Of a stretch of 64,000 bases of DNA, positions 32,267 to 44,495 are shown piece by piece. The notes beneath the pieces were generated by a model. The model had not been told where the DNA came from and searched no databases. It saw only the letters and a program-made list of their open reading frames with translations. This DNA is from Pyrenopolyporus hunteri. Lineage: Eukaryota > Ascomycota > Sordariomycetes > Xylariales > Hypoxylaceae. A program made the position numbers and the translations under genes. Numbering within the stretch: position 1 is the first letter of the stretch; each line of letters opens with the position of its first letter. The DNA lies in contig CADCXC010000010.1 in the NCBI GenBank assembly GCA_902806595.1, positions 2,408,469-2,472,468 of the forward strand. Reading direction: 5' to 3'.

Positions 32267-33352
32267 ATGGCGTCTCCAGGGCCAGTTCAAACGCCTAGGC
32301 GCAAAGCTCACCCGGCACTCAAAAGACCGCTCGCTTCTGCAGATGATTACGAAATCCGCCTTGGTCCTGGGTGGACGTTGAACGATGGGACGTACGAACA
32401 CGTATCACAAGCCAAGAGGCGTAAGAGGAATGTCCCGCACCCGAGGTACATTAATAAGGCGTACCGATCTATGTATGGGCTTAGTAGTCTTCAAGTTGCG
32501 CATAACGCCCCGATTAGCATGTGCGCCATGGACATTGCGACTGACCATGTTTGGAAATGCCTCCCTCCTGAGGTGAAGAACTTTACTATGGTCATTCCCC
32601 CGAACGGCCCCACTCTCTGGGGGGAGGATGACGGCCTCGTCGAGGAGCTATATAGCCGAATGGATGAGGACGCTCTTGAGAAGTTTACCAGGAAGCCCTG
32701 GGTCATCTGGCCGCTCTGGGTCGAGGATGAGTGGGGAAAGGATTACGTCCTGGCTGTTTGGTTTGCCGAGAGCGGGCCCGAGTCTCCCGATGTTTTTGAC
32801 CATATTTTGTCTTGCGGCATATACGACCCGCGCCGTACCCGAGAGCTAAATCCAGATGGGACACATGGCCATTTGCGGGAGCGGTCGGAAAGATTAAAAC
32901 ATAGACTAACAGAATTCTTCGATCGCGCGGGCTTCGACTTGTCCGCGTTTGAGGGAGTGGTCGAGCAAAATAGTTGCCCCATGCCATTCGAAGAAGCCAC
33001 ATCGGGCGAGCGGTGTTTCGCGGCCGTCAAGGAGGTGCTCGAGTACCTCTTGACTGAATACATTGAGGATGAGCCCCACGACCCGAGGGTAGAGGGCTTC
33101 TGGGACCTGATGAGGTGGGTCAATCCGTATCAATACCGTATCGAGATGGCCGGCATCAACGCATGGGTGCTGATGGCAACGCTTGACTTCAACGCTCGCA
33201 TCGTCGTCGAGTATGTCGAGCCCGAAATAAAGACCGACGTGGTGGCCGACGGTCAACGCCGAGTAGTCCAGCCTTACCACCTTGCCGGCCCATACGAGGA
33301 ACCGGAAATTGCCCAAACAGACTACCTTCTGGACCTCCAGCCGGGTGAGTAG
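32267..33352 (+). CDS. Uncharacterised protein, possibly Ulp1-fold-like
   Basis: A single exon of 361 residues; I do not recognise it with confidence. The N-terminus is basic and Pro-rich (PRRKAHPALKRP, KRRKRN), suitable for a nuclear signal. The middle is well ordered: WVIWPLWVEDEWGKDYVLAVW (145-165), ILSCGIYDPRR (180-190), then a helical RERSERLKHRLTEFFDRAGF (204-223), and SGERCFAAVKEVLEYL (246-261). The order W..YVLAVW, YDPR, SGERC resembles the spacing of Ulp1-type cysteine peptidases (HWxL, D, Cys). However, Asp159 occupies the His place and no clear Gln precedes Cys250 at the usual distance. If related, it is probably inactive. It ends in an acidic tail. The start at 32267 follows an A-rich leader. 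Confidence 0.65.
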   Translation: MASPGPVQTPRRKAHPALKRPLASADDYEIRLGPGWTLNDGTYEHVSQAKRRKRNVPHPRYINKAYRSMYGLSSLQVAHNAPISMCAMDIATDHVWKCLPPEVKNFTMVIPPNGPTLWGEDDGLVEELYSRMDEDALEKFTRKPWVIWPLWVEDEWGKDYVLAVWFAESGPESPDVFDHILSCGIYDPRRTRELNPDGTHGHLRERSERLKHRLTEFFDRAGFDLSAFEGVVEQNSCPMPFEEATSGERCFAAVKEVLEYLLTEYIEDEPHDPRVEGFWDLMRWVNPYQYRIEMAGINAWVLMATLDFNARIVVEYVEPEIKTDVVADGQRRVVQPYHLAGPYEEPEIAQTDYLLDLQPGE

Positions 33353-33789
33353 ATGATACAAGTACGAACATAACCGTAAGCGAGTCTTCTGACGAGAGGG
33401 AAACAGATGATTAGGGACGAGGTATCATGACCTACTATCGACCTCCGAGCGCGAAGGAAGAAGCATTGTAAATACACGCGAATACACACGCAGGGGAACG
33501 CGCCCGGGTGACCTACTGTAGCGGCGGCGCCCTTGGGTAGGTAACCAAGACGAATTCGGACGTACTGTGGGGAGTCGATGCGGGAGAATCATGTAGGTAG
33601 TAGGCATTTAGAAAACCAGAGTCTTTTTTTTATGGTTAGAGTATAGGTCGTGGTATTTGGTATGTAGCATCAATCATCAATCATTAATCGCAAAGTGCAC
33701 CCTATTCGAATCGGCCATGGATTTTGTATAGAGGGAGAAGATCTATATATATACCTACCTACCTAGGTAGGTAGATAGGAGGGATCGTA

Positions 33790-34722
33790 TACGGATGTCG
33801 CTTTATTTTATCAGTGCCGCATCGGTTGCCGCGTTTTCGAAAAAGAATATTACCTAGGCCACGCCGGACCATAAGCAATTTTTCCGCCAAACCGCCAATT
33901 CAAAGAATTTCTAGAAATTCAAGTTAAAGACCCACTTTAATTACAGGGGTGCGCTAAAGCTATAGGGCTTACAGCGCATACAACCACTAAATCTCCCTGT
34001 AAATATAGGGCTTATAGCGCTTAATACCGCTATAAAACTCGTCGCATAAACTTTACGCGTTTTATATACTTATTACACTTACGCAACACCACTAAGCCAT
34101 TTAAAACCTACCTCTTTCTAAATATGATTAATTATTAATTGAAGCGATTACTATATTTAATCGCATAGGATTGTCGCTATTCGACAGGTTGTAATTGAAT
34201 AATGCGTACGTGGGTAGGTAAGGTAGGTAGGTAGGTACCAGGTAATTGAGTAATGCTTCGGTACGTACTTTTTTGAAGACTGGATTACATAATTACTAGG
34301 TACCTAGGTACAATGAGATGCCCTAAAGGTAAGGGGAGAATAGCGCTGTAAGCCCTGTAATTACAGGGAGTTAGCTAAAAGCTATCTGATTGGCCAGATT
34401 TATAGTGAGCGTATGTGCTGTAGTCCCCTATAGCTTTAGCGTACCCCTGTAATTAAAGTGGGCCCTTCAACTTGAAAATCTGGAATATTTTCGATTTGGC
34501 GGTTTGGCGGAAAATCTTCTTACGGTCCGGCGTGCTAAGCCTTAATATCGAACACTAAATTCTTAAATATAAGTATTCACTAACTTTAATAGGTACACGC
34601 TAGATTATAACGGGTTTAACTTGAAATATATGACATATGGTGGCGGTTATTTTAAAAATTATATATAGGTTTATTTGTCGAAATAATATGACGGCCGATC
34701 GATATTTCTATCTGGTATAAGT
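33790..34722 (+). mobile_element. Decayed MITE copy C, split by another element
   Basis: The left part (33790-33859) matches the ACGGATGT end and the TTATTTT-TCAGTG segment of copies A and B, with an internal deletion. The right part (about 34535-34722) matches their AATATGACGG-type interior but lacks the right terminus. The missing centre is occupied by the 675-bp element. Confidence 0.7.
33860..34534. mobile_element. 675-bp element with ~120-bp terminal inverted repeats
   Basis: The left end begins CACGCCGGACCATAAG. The reverse complement of the right end begins CACGCCGGACCGTAAG, and the similarity continues for about 120 bp, including CCGCCAAACCGCC, CCCACTTTAATTACAGGGGT and GCTAAAGCTATAGGG. 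There is no open frame, so it is non-autonomous. It interrupts a decayed MITE of a different family, so it is the younger insertion. Flanks are GGC on the left and CTAAGC on the right; a clear target duplication could not be assigned. Confidence 0.8.
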
Positions 34723-34723
34723 A

Positions 34724-34905
34724 GGTATCTAAGTACGTACCTAGGTACCTACAGGTAGAACCTGAACCTCTAAAAGCTAGGTACCTAAGTACCTTATATA
34801 TATCCGTATACCTAGGTACCTAAGTACCTACCTAGGTACCTATGAACCTGCCTTGAGCGGGTACGTACCTACATGTAATGTCCTAGGTACATGTACCTAC
34901 CCACG
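34724..34905. repeat. Long TAGG/CCTA palindromic repeat block
   Basis: About 180 bp made largely of TAGGTACC and CCTAGG units in both orientations, just right of the nested elements. Confidence 0.85.
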
Positions 34906-35383
34906 CGAAGACGCGGGTTCGACGCGGGCGCCTCGTGGGAGCTCGAGCCAAGTCGCGTTTTCTCGTTAATTGAAATTCTCATATACATATCAACGCATCT
35001 CACCTCCCTACTCCTATCACTTACCTATCATCTACAGTACCTATCGTCTACCCTGATCTGCCCGGTCCGAATCTCCCTACCTGAGCCGGCGTGGTAGGTG
35101 CTGTATATCTGAATCACCTCTACCCTGATACCCAAGAGATAGACGTATCAACTCTAATTCCTCACTCTCAATTATCAAGTCACAATTATCAAGTGGTCTT
35201 CTATGCATTCGTGCGCCTTTGGTTCGGAAGAGTCTTGGCGCCCGCTACAAATCTGCTTACACGTTCCAATTGATTCAGGATTCGACAGCACCACAAGCCG
35301 GAGGAGGTTGTAGCATCTTCCCGTTTTGACGCTCGTGGTCTTTGCTCCCTCTTATTCACGTTGCGGGCAGTGAGAAGAAAAAC

Positions 35384-38300
35384 ATGGGCGACTCTCGCAC
35401 ACCAGCTAGGAAGACGCCCTCGACGTCTAGAAAGCCTAGCTCTTCTTCTGCCACTGCCGGAAAGCAGCAGACCATCCTCGGTTTCTTCGCTAAGGCGTCC
35501 CCGGCCTTGAACTCGTCTCCTACGCCTTCTTGCCTCAAGGAAACCACGAAGTCTAATAGGAAACCCTCCACCGTCACCCCCGTCCCTAGTAGCGATGCCA
35601 TAGAGCCTTCTAGTTCTCAAGAAAACCGCGGCTCAGCGGCCACGGTAAAGGTAGGTGAAATTCAGTGACGATCCGCTGGCCTCGCCTGCAACTCCCGCTG
35701 AAAGAGTAATAGCAGCCTATTTCCAACCGGCCCACCATAGATAGTAGCCCGACTCGCAAGGTAGAGCACTCAATGTTCCTATTTCTCTTCAATCACCACC
35801 CTGCTAATGCCTCCCCCTTAATAGGCCAAAAAGACCGTTAACTACGCTGAGTCCTCCGACGAGGACGAGGATGTCTTCGTGGCCATGAAAGCCTCTCAAG
35901 CTCGTCGTCGTAGCCGCCAGCAGTCCAGAATCGTGGATGAGGGGGACGATTACGAGGACAGCAAGGATGCTACTGTAGACGACGAAGATGGTATGGCTCT
36001 GAGACCGTGGCGAGGCGCCGCACTGGCACGACATGCTAATCTAAAAACTCTATCGCAGATGAGATGGCCGATTTTGTGGTTTCCGACGACTCTGATGCCC
36101 CAGCCAAAAAACGGAAGCGCTCTTCTAAACCTCAGCCCGCTCGGAAACGGGCGCACGCCTCCCCCAAGCTTGAAGACGCTGAACAGACTGACAAGTTCGA
36201 TAACGATCAAGTAATGGATGACCTACCCTCGACATCAACCGCTCAGCAATGGCGGTATGACCCAGATAATATCGAACCAGCGAAGCTGAGAGCGACTCCT
36301 CAATCCGCTCCCAGGGCCACGTCGGGCAAGCAAAAGGCACACACCCGAGAACCCGAAGAGCGTTATCCTTGGCTTGCCAACATCAGCGATATAAATCGAA
36401 ACCCACCCCACCACCCAGATTACGATCCATCAACGGTATACGTGCCTCCATTAGCGTGGCAGAGCTTCTCGGCCTTCGAGAAGCAGTATTGGGAAATCAA
36501 GCAAAAGCTATGGGATACCGTGGTCTTCTTCAAGAAGGGCAAATTTTACGAGCTTTACGAGAATGACGCCACCATCGGCCACCAACTCTTTGACCTTAAG
36601 CTTACGGACCGTGTTAACATGCGCATGGTTGGTGTGCCGGAGAGCTCGCTAGACATGTGGGTTAACCAGTTCATCGCCAAGGGCTACAAGGTCGCGCGCG
36701 TTGACCAGATGGAGACGGCGCTGGGCAAAGAGATGCGTGAAAGAGTCGATACGAAAGCTAAGAAACAGGATAAGATTATCCGAAGAGAGCTGGCATGCAT
36801 TCTGACAGGCGGCACGTTGGTCGACGGCAGCATGCTTCAGGACGACATGGCGACGTACTGCGTGGCAATCAAGGAGTCCGTCGTCAATGATCACCCGGCG
36901 TTTGGGATTGCCTTCGTTGATGCCGCTACGGGCCAATTCTTCGTCTCCGAGTTCGAGGACGACGTTGATCTCACCAAGTTCGAGACTCTCGTTGCCCAGA
37001 CGAGCCCTAGAGAGCTTCTTCTCGAAAAGTCTCACATCTCGACAAAAGCCCTACGCATTCTCAAGAACAACACCTCGCCCACGACGATATGGAATTATTT
37101 CAAGACGGATAGCGAGTTCTGGGGAGCCGATCTTACTCGGAGGGAACTCGACTGCAACGGCTACTTCGCCGAAGCCAAAGAAGCGGAGGAGCACTGGCCT
37201 AGAGTTCTAGCCGAGGCCAGAGATAAGGATCTGCTAATGTCCGCTCTCGGCGCTCTAGTGCAGTACCTCAGAGTACTCAAGATCGAGCGCAACCTGCTAT
37301 CCCAGGGCAATTTTACCTGGTACAACCCTATCCACAAGAACGGCACTCTAATTCTCGACGGCCAAACGCTCATTAACCTCGAGATATTCGCAAATTCCGT
37401 TAACGGGGGCCCGGAAGGGACGTTGTTTGCCCTTTTAAACCGCTGCGTCACGCCTTTCGGCAAGCGGCTCTTCCGCCAGTGGGTGTGTCATCCCTTGTGT
37501 AATATTCAAAAGATCAACGAACGCTTGGATGCGGTGGATATGCTTAATGCAGACCCAGCGACCCGAGAACAATTATCGTCGCAAATGACGAGAATGCCCG
37601 ATCTGGAAAGGCTTATTTCGCGAATCCACGCCGGCGCTTGCCGACCAGAAGACTTCGTGAAAGTCCTCGAGGGATTCGAGCAGATTGAGTATATCATGAG
37701 CCTCCTTGGCGCTTTCGACGGCAATCACGGCTTAGTCGGTCGTCTTGCATCGTCCATGCCTAATCTTAGCGAACCCCTATCTTACTGGAAGACGGCCTTC
37801 GATCGTAAGAAGGCTCGGGAGGAAAAGATACTCGTCCCCGGACGCGGCATCGAAGAGGATTTCGACCAGAGCCACGACAGGCTCGTTGAGATCAAGGACG
37901 ATCTTCAGACTCTCCTAAACGAGAAGAAGACCGAGCTGAAGAACAGATCTCTTAAGTTCGCCGATGTGGGAAAAGAGGTCTACCAAATTGAGGTCCCTAA
38001 ATCGGTCAAGGTCCCCAAGGACTGGCAGCAGATGTCTGCCACCTTAAGCGTCAAACGCTATTACTTCAAAGAGTTGACCGACCTTGTGCGACAACTTCAA
38101 GAAGCCGAAGAGACTCACTCTCAGCTCGTTCGGGATGTCGCGCTACGCCTCTTCAAGCGGTTCGACGTCGACTACGATATCTGGTTGCAGGCCATTCGTA
38201 TCACGTCTCAGCTCGACTGCCTCCTCAGCCTCGCCAAAGCGTCTTCCTGCTTAGGCGAGCCGAGCTGTCGCCCAGTCTTTGTAGACGAGGAACGCAGCGT

Positions 38301-39186
38301 CGTCGAGTTCGATGAGCTTCGCCACCCGTGCATGCTGAACACAGTAGACGACTTTATCCCCAACGATATTGTGCTAGGTGGTAACTCGGCAAAGGTCAAT
38401 CTCTTGACTGGCGCGAATGCTGCCGGGAAGTCCACAATCCTACGGATGGTAAGTTAACAAATCTCGCCCAAATGATCATACGTCGTCCTAACCAGCACAT
38501 CCTAGTCTTGTATCGCAGTTATCATGGCTCAGATCGGGTGCTACGTGCCGGCCACCTCTGCTAGGTTGACCCCCTGCGATCGCATCATGTCCCGACTCGG
38601 GGCGAACGACAATATCTTCGCGGCACAATCGACGTTTTTTGTCGAGCTGTCCGAGACTAAAAAGATCCTATCCGAAGCCACGCCGCGCTCCTTGGTAATC
38701 CTCGACGAGCTCGGCCGCGGCACGTCCAGTTACGACGGCGTCGCAGTAGCTCAAGCTGTGCTACACCACGTAGCTACGCATATCGGGTGTATCGGTTTTT
38801 TTGCTACGCACTATCATTCGCTCGCGACCGAGTTCGAGAATCATCCCGAGATAAGGGCGAAGCGCATGCAAATCCATGTCGACGAAGAGCAGCGGCGCAT
38901 CACCTTCTTATATAAACTCGAAGACGGCGTAGCCGAAGGAAGTTTTGGTATGCATTGTGCAGCTATGTGCGGTATCGCCAACCGTATTATTGAAAGAGCT
39001 GAGGTGGCTGCTAAGGAGTGGGAGCATACCAGCAGGCTCAAGGAGAGCCTTGAACGTGCCCGCGAAGGCTGCTATATCCCGCTAGGTATTCTAAGTGACG
39101 TTGCGGCGCTCCTCGATAGCGACAAGAGTAAGGATGTTGGCATTCGAAGCATGAACGTATTGGCGCGGGCTATTGAAGCTCTTTAA
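35384..39186 (+). CDS. MSH6: DNA mismatch repair protein Msh6
   Basis: Partner of Msh2 in MutS-alpha, which recognises base mismatches and small loops in the nucleus. Five exons: 35384-35650, 35713-35760, 35825-35990, 36059-38448 and 38506-39186, giving 1,183 residues. All phases agree; donors are GTAGGT, GTAGAG, GTATGG and GTAAGT. Residues 28-35 are a PCNA-binding PIP box (QQTILGFF). A disordered, acidic and Lys/Arg-rich N-terminal region follows, with SSPTRKAKKTVNYAES across an intron. The mismatch-reading Phe-x-Glu is FYE at about 323-325 (GKFYELYENDA). The lever and clamp occupy the middle. The ATPase has Walker A TGANAAGKST (about 943-952), and the last exon carries ILDELGRGTSS and ATHYHSLATEF. 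The first introns are the least certain. Confidence 0.93.
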
Positions 39187-39244
39187 GCTCTCTGAGACTA
39201 GTGCTGCGCTGCGTCACTCGTCATGTGGAAATACTCGGTTGCCG

Positions 39245-39275
<31 letters not shown>

Positions 39276-39798
39276 TAGAGCTGTACCATTGCCGGTACCC
39301 CATCGACTGAGGTCGATTGTTTAGGCCATCCGGTATCCGCCACCCGTATGTATGGAGTTAAGGTGATTTAGGGAGATAGACTGAGAGAACTCAATGGTCG
39401 ATCGCCGTCCGGTAGACGGCTACAGTAATAAAACACCGGAATTCTTGTCCCACCGCCAATCCGGCTGTACGGATTGCTTCCCTCGGGCGCCGTATTTTCC
39501 CAAGGTTGCTTCATAAAAGTTAACGAAAGATATTAAAAAGTATTTGTGTGATCGTATATATGCCGACTACCTCTTATTCTAAGTATGGGTATAAGGGTAG
39601 GACAAATCTAGATAGCCACCCGGTAAAGCCTAACCCCCCTAACCGTAAATGTCGCAAGAAGCTATAGTAGACTTCCGTATCTAAAAATGCTGCAACACCC
39701 GCATGGGAAAAATTATCGTTAAAATTGATACCGATATAGCTCCTAGATGTAAGCCGTTGTTCGAGTTCTGTTCGAAGTATACCCCTCTTTCCGGTGGT
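39187..39798. other. Convergent intergenic spacer with T15A16 palindrome
   Basis: The 3' spacer between MSH6 (plus) and the sugar transporter (minus). At 39245-39275 a run of about 15 T is followed directly by about 16 A, a perfect self-complementary tract about 60 bp past the MSH6 stop. Nothing coding was seen. Confidence 0.6.
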
Positions 39799-41773
39799 TC
39801 ATACATCGTGAATCTTCCCAATTTTCTCCTTGTTTTCCCCTACCTCTTGGCTGCTAGTATTGCCGCCTAAACCCTGAAGCATCGCAGTTAATCCGATTTC
39901 TTTATTGATTTCCTCCATGCGTTCGAAGTCAGCCTGAGCTGTACCCTCCGAGCCGAATATAACGTCCTGGTATAAGTTTTGACCTGGTTAGCCCTTTCGC
40001 GCAATCGACTCACTCCCTCTCGTTTTTTTAGGGGTTGGGGATTGGGGTCTCTCTTATATGTATTTCCGAAAACTCACCATCTCTTCGAGAGTTAATCTTT
40101 TAGTCTCAGGTACGAAGAACCAAATGAATGCGGCACCGATGAATGTTAACAGACCGAAAAGTATGTAAGTGCCGTAGCCGATTCGGTTAAGCATAATAGG
40201 GGTAACTTGACCAACAACTGGTGAATGAGTTAGCGCGAGGCATGCACGGAGAAGTTACGATATCCTTCAAGCTCATACTAAAGTTATTCATCCAATTGCT
40301 CGAGGCGCCAAGCGAGGTACCGTACGGGCGAGAGCTGAGCGGCCAGATCTCGGCTACGATGATCCAGGCACAAGGTCCCCAGGAGTATCCGAAATGGATC
40401 ACGAAAAGCCACACCATGGCCGCGGCAGCCCAGCCGGCCGCAGATTGGGTAGCCCACCGACCCGCATCCTTGGCGACGATGACGGCGATGATAATATGGC
40501 AGGTAGCCATCCCAATAGCGCCTACCGTTAAGACGGGCTTCCTGCCCACCCGGTCGATGTATAGTACGGCGGGCACAGTGAAGATGAACATAACGATACC
40601 GACGACACCGGTTGCCAGCAAACTCGTAACGTTGTCGCTTATGCCGAGCTGCTTAAAGATACTGGGCGCATAGTAAAGGACGGCGTTGATGCCTGTCCAC
40701 TGCTGAAAGAACATGGTGACGGTGGCGACGATTACACGCTTGAACATCGCCTTAGTCTGGAACAGCGACTTGATGGCCACAAACTGGAGTTTAAAAGTAT
40801 TCCACGCTGTCTGCTCACTTAAGTGAGGGAAATGCTCTGCAACGGTGCGCTTCTCGAATTGCGATTGGGCCTTGATCTCAAGGAATTCAAGCTCGACCAG
40901 CTCGTTGTGAGTGGTAAGGCCACGCAGGCTAGCTAGGATCCTACGTGCCTCGTCCTCGCGATTATGGTGAACCAACCAACGCGGGGAGAACGGCATGAAA
41001 GACATGCCGGCAAAGAGAATGACCGCAGGGAAGAGCTGTAGACAAATGGGTACAAGCCACGCCGCGTCCGTTTGGGTGCCGAGTGTCGTGCCGCCGATAT
41101 AGTTAGTACCGTAGTCGATCCAGAAACTAATCATGATGCCGAAGGTGATCGCGAGCTGCTGAAGGGCGACGAGCGCGCCTCGAATCTCAGGAGGTGCGAC
41201 TTCAGAGTTATAGATGGGCACGATCGTAGCCAAAGAACCGACGCCCATACCCGTGACGAAGCGGCCTGCGAGAATCACGTCGTGCCCCCCGGACTGTGCC
41301 GTCGCTTGAATCACAACCCCCAAAACGAAGACTGTTACCGCCACCAGGATGCCATATTTTCGGGAAATAGCTTCGGCGACGAACCCCGAAAGCAGCGTAC
41401 CAATCCAAGCTCCAAGCTCAAGAATAGCAGTTAACCATCCCTTCTTCGACTGGTCCGCCGAATCGTCGAACGGGTCGTATTCGCCCATGTCTAAGATGGT
41501 CCGTCAGCAAGGAGCCATAGGCGGCATGGGATCGCCGGGCCGGTGTCGATCGGTTAGGTACCTACGTGCTTTGAAGGCGGGCATGGCGAGGACGCCAGAG
41601 AACATGCCCTGATTATAGCCGTACAAGATACCGCCGATGCAAGCAAAAAGAGCGATCCTAAAGACTTTGAAGTTCTTAACCAGAGCCATGGGGCCCGAGG
41701 CACCCATCATGTCTTGGCGACGCTTGAGGGCCGCATCGTACACGGCGGCTCCCGTACCGCCTCCCGCAACCAT
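39799..41773 (-). CDS. MFS sugar transporter
   Basis: A proton-linked 12-helix sugar porter of the plasma membrane; a monosaccharide is likely but the substrate is unknown. Four exons in transcript order: 41773-41566, 41490-40279, 40217-40078 and 39966-39799, giving 575 residues with all phases consistent. Donors are GTAGGT, GTATGA and GTGAGT; acceptors are TCTTAG, CACCAG and TACCAG. Family motifs: GGILYGYNQGMFSGVL in TM1, GRFVTGMGVGSLATIVPIYNSEVAPPE-type signature after TM4 (residues GRFVTGMG...VPIYNSEV), SPRWL after TM6, QQWTGINAVLYYAP in TM7, DRVGRKP, and PETKRLTLEEM after TM12, followed by the DVIFG tail. The last 100 residues lie on small exons that a single-frame view misses. Confidence 0.9.
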
Positions 41774-42756
41774 GGTGGCCGGATATCGAGAAGCCTTACG
41801 TTATGGGTTACCAAACAATATCTAGGGTATAGTCTGAAACCAGGTTCTCGAACGAGGGAGGCTGCAAAGAGGAGAAATCTTGGGGTCAAGATGGCAATCC
41901 AGCTCACTAGCACACGAGATGGAACGATAGGGCGGTACGTTAAGTGTGCCTAGGAGGGGGACTCCCAGGTATTAAATAATGCTATTGAGGTATCGAAAAC
42001 GAGAAACCGGGGATAGACCAGGCTATTCTACTCCGGAAAAGCGACGGGGTGGGAGAGGCCTCTTGCACAAATCGCGGCCGATCCCAGCGCTGGAAAGGCT
42101 CAGAGCGGTACGTAGATTCGGGGGACCCCATCAGATATTACCAGGATACGGGATAAATGAACCCCAGGTACTAAGTCACGGCACAGGTCCCGGTTGATTG
42201 ATCGAGAGTAAGCCCGAGCAAAATACCACGAGGATGCTAGTCGTTGCTAGCCAATGGAGCCGTCCCAGTTGCTATCGGTAGCTCTAAATTTTGGGGGGGG
42301 GGGGCCGTTACGTGGTATTGTAAATTACCAAGAAACAGTCTCCTCGGGGCTGATGGATACCATGGACGATGTGCTTAGACGAAGCATAGGTACCTAGGTT
42401 TGTATGGCTCTTGGGGACTTGATAACCAACTCGGGATTATTATGAAATCTTGGAGAAAGAGGACGGCTTATGCGGGGTATCTCGGGGAAATCCCACCCAA
42501 AGGGGGTCGACTATACGGCATGCGGTCAGATCGCGGGTATCTATTTAGCCTAAATTGCTTCAGCTAGTAGGAACCGCCTAGTGCTGGAGGAACAACACGT
42601 GAGATCCCTCTGGTCGAATGACCCGATCCGGATAGGTACCGCCTAGGTAGGCAGGTTTTTTTTATTTTTATTTTTTTTATTTTTTTTTATTCCGTTTAAT
42701 AGGTACCTTAGGTACGCATATAAAAGCAGCTGGCCTGGTCCAAGAATGATTATTTT

Positions 42757-43086
42757 CTACATACCTACCTCCTACCTACCTACCTACCTATTCACCTATA
42801 CTAGGTACCTACATATAGATTCTCGCCTACACCGCCGTCTCAAATACCTATTCCCTAATCTTCCGCGGCTCTAAACTACCTATTTAAAGAGGAGTAGTGT
42901 GGAGATATCGGACTCGACTCTCTATTTGAATGCTTGTACTTTAGCCCAACTGTCTTTGTGTAGGCGTTTCATTCTAGTTATTATAACTTATTATTGCAAG
43001 GCGTAAATGGCCAGGATACCTAACTACGTACCTAGGTAGGTAGGTATCTAGGTAGGTAAGGTACCTGCCTATCTACCTACCTATGG
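42757..43086. repeat. Discontinuous CCTA/TAGG repeat clusters
   Basis: Two clusters (42757-42812 and 43022-43086) of the window's recurrent tetranucleotide, separated by ordinary sequence. Confidence 0.75.
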
Positions 43087-44495
43087 CTCTATCAGGGGCC
43101 TAAAATTTCCCGGCTAGGTTCGTCACCAAGCTGTCGCGTTCGTTCGTTCGTCCTACCTCCGGTAATGTTCGTAACCACCCATTCGAGGACTATCGTAAAA
43201 GGATGGCGAAGCTCGGCAGAGGTATTTATTGAGATTTTCCATTAACAGTGGCAGGGATGAGCAGGTGAAAGGCAATGGTCGGTCGTCGTGTCTGAGGTCC
43301 CGTTCTCGTACTCGGCGTGTTCAGAGTGCCGACTAAGTACCTAACCTAACCCAAGGGGACCAAGATAATCTCTACGAACGACCGTTAAGAACCCCCATAT
43401 CGATCAGGACACCTCAAAGTTCCGAGGTGTAAATAGGAACAATAGGGTGGCTCACGCCGTCGATGCCTTTCTCAGGTATTTGTGTTCTCGCAGCGTGATG
43501 TGCAATGGGATGATGACTCGGACGTCGGGCACTTTTAATGAAGCTACCCACCCATGTAACCGAGGGGCGTTTACCAAGCGGCTCTTATCTGAAGGATGTG
43601 CCGCTACCTCAATATCGAGCTCGGCCATCCAATCATCATCCGGTTTGCGCCTATTTCATCTCTATCACGCAGGTCGTTGCTAACATCAGAGGTCGGTAGA
43701 CAGGCCTCTACGGCCGTGCTCGGCCTAATCCGTGCCATATGGGAACTGTATGAGTACCCCATACCTATGCGAGGCCATTCGAGTAACTACCTACCTGGGT
43801 ACATAGTTAGGTAGGTAGTAAGTACATAGAGCTGAGCTATACTGCCTTATGAAACATGTGACGGGAAGGATTCAGGATCCAGGCGGGAGACACTATGGCT
43901 AGCCGCCCTGGGACATGGTGGACATACCTGCACCTACCATAGGTAGGTGCCTTACGATGGTCAGTAGCCAACTACCGAATCGCCCCCAGAAGACCCGTAC
44001 AAGGTATAAGGGTGAAATGATAAGTATCGAAAGCGACAAACACATACAATATTCATAGATCTAGCTCAACCGAGAACCGTGGGGGAGGCGGAAGGCCCAC
44101 AACTTCATACATGCGACCTCCTACGTAACCATTAAAACTTGTATAACTAAGACGGGGCCGTTACATTGCACGAGAAGACGCTGCGACTTCGAGGCACCGG
44201 CGACGGGGCTTAACGATACTCATTGTTGGTGCCGACGATCGCACCCGCGCACATACCCCCTGGGACGTTTGCCTACCTTGCGTCGCGTAGCATACTATGG
44301 TGCATGTACGGTAGTCTCGACGTTGCAATGAAAAGAGACGTCTACATGTTACGAATATAGGTACCTCTACCGGGCGGAATCGAATGGGGTATCCGCCGTT
44401 GGCCTGTCGTTCTTAATGAATTTCCGCGAATAGGAGAAGAAGGGGCCCCGGACAGCCAAGAGAACACACGTGATATTCCCGCCGTGGTGGATTAT

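Larger units (their letters stand above)
33353..35383. other. 2.0-kb intergenic region filled by nested repeats
   Basis: Contains a truncated MITE copy (about 33790-34722) interrupted by a 675-bp element with long inverted repeats (33860-34534), then a dense TAGG/CCTA block (34724-34905), then the MSH6 promoter and 5' leader. No gene was seen before MSH6. Confidence 0.7.

Noticed and set aside
34900..34935. GGTTCGACGC resembling a tRNA B box
   Set aside because: No A box or cloverleaf arms at the right distance; the match is one short motif in a GC-rich patch.
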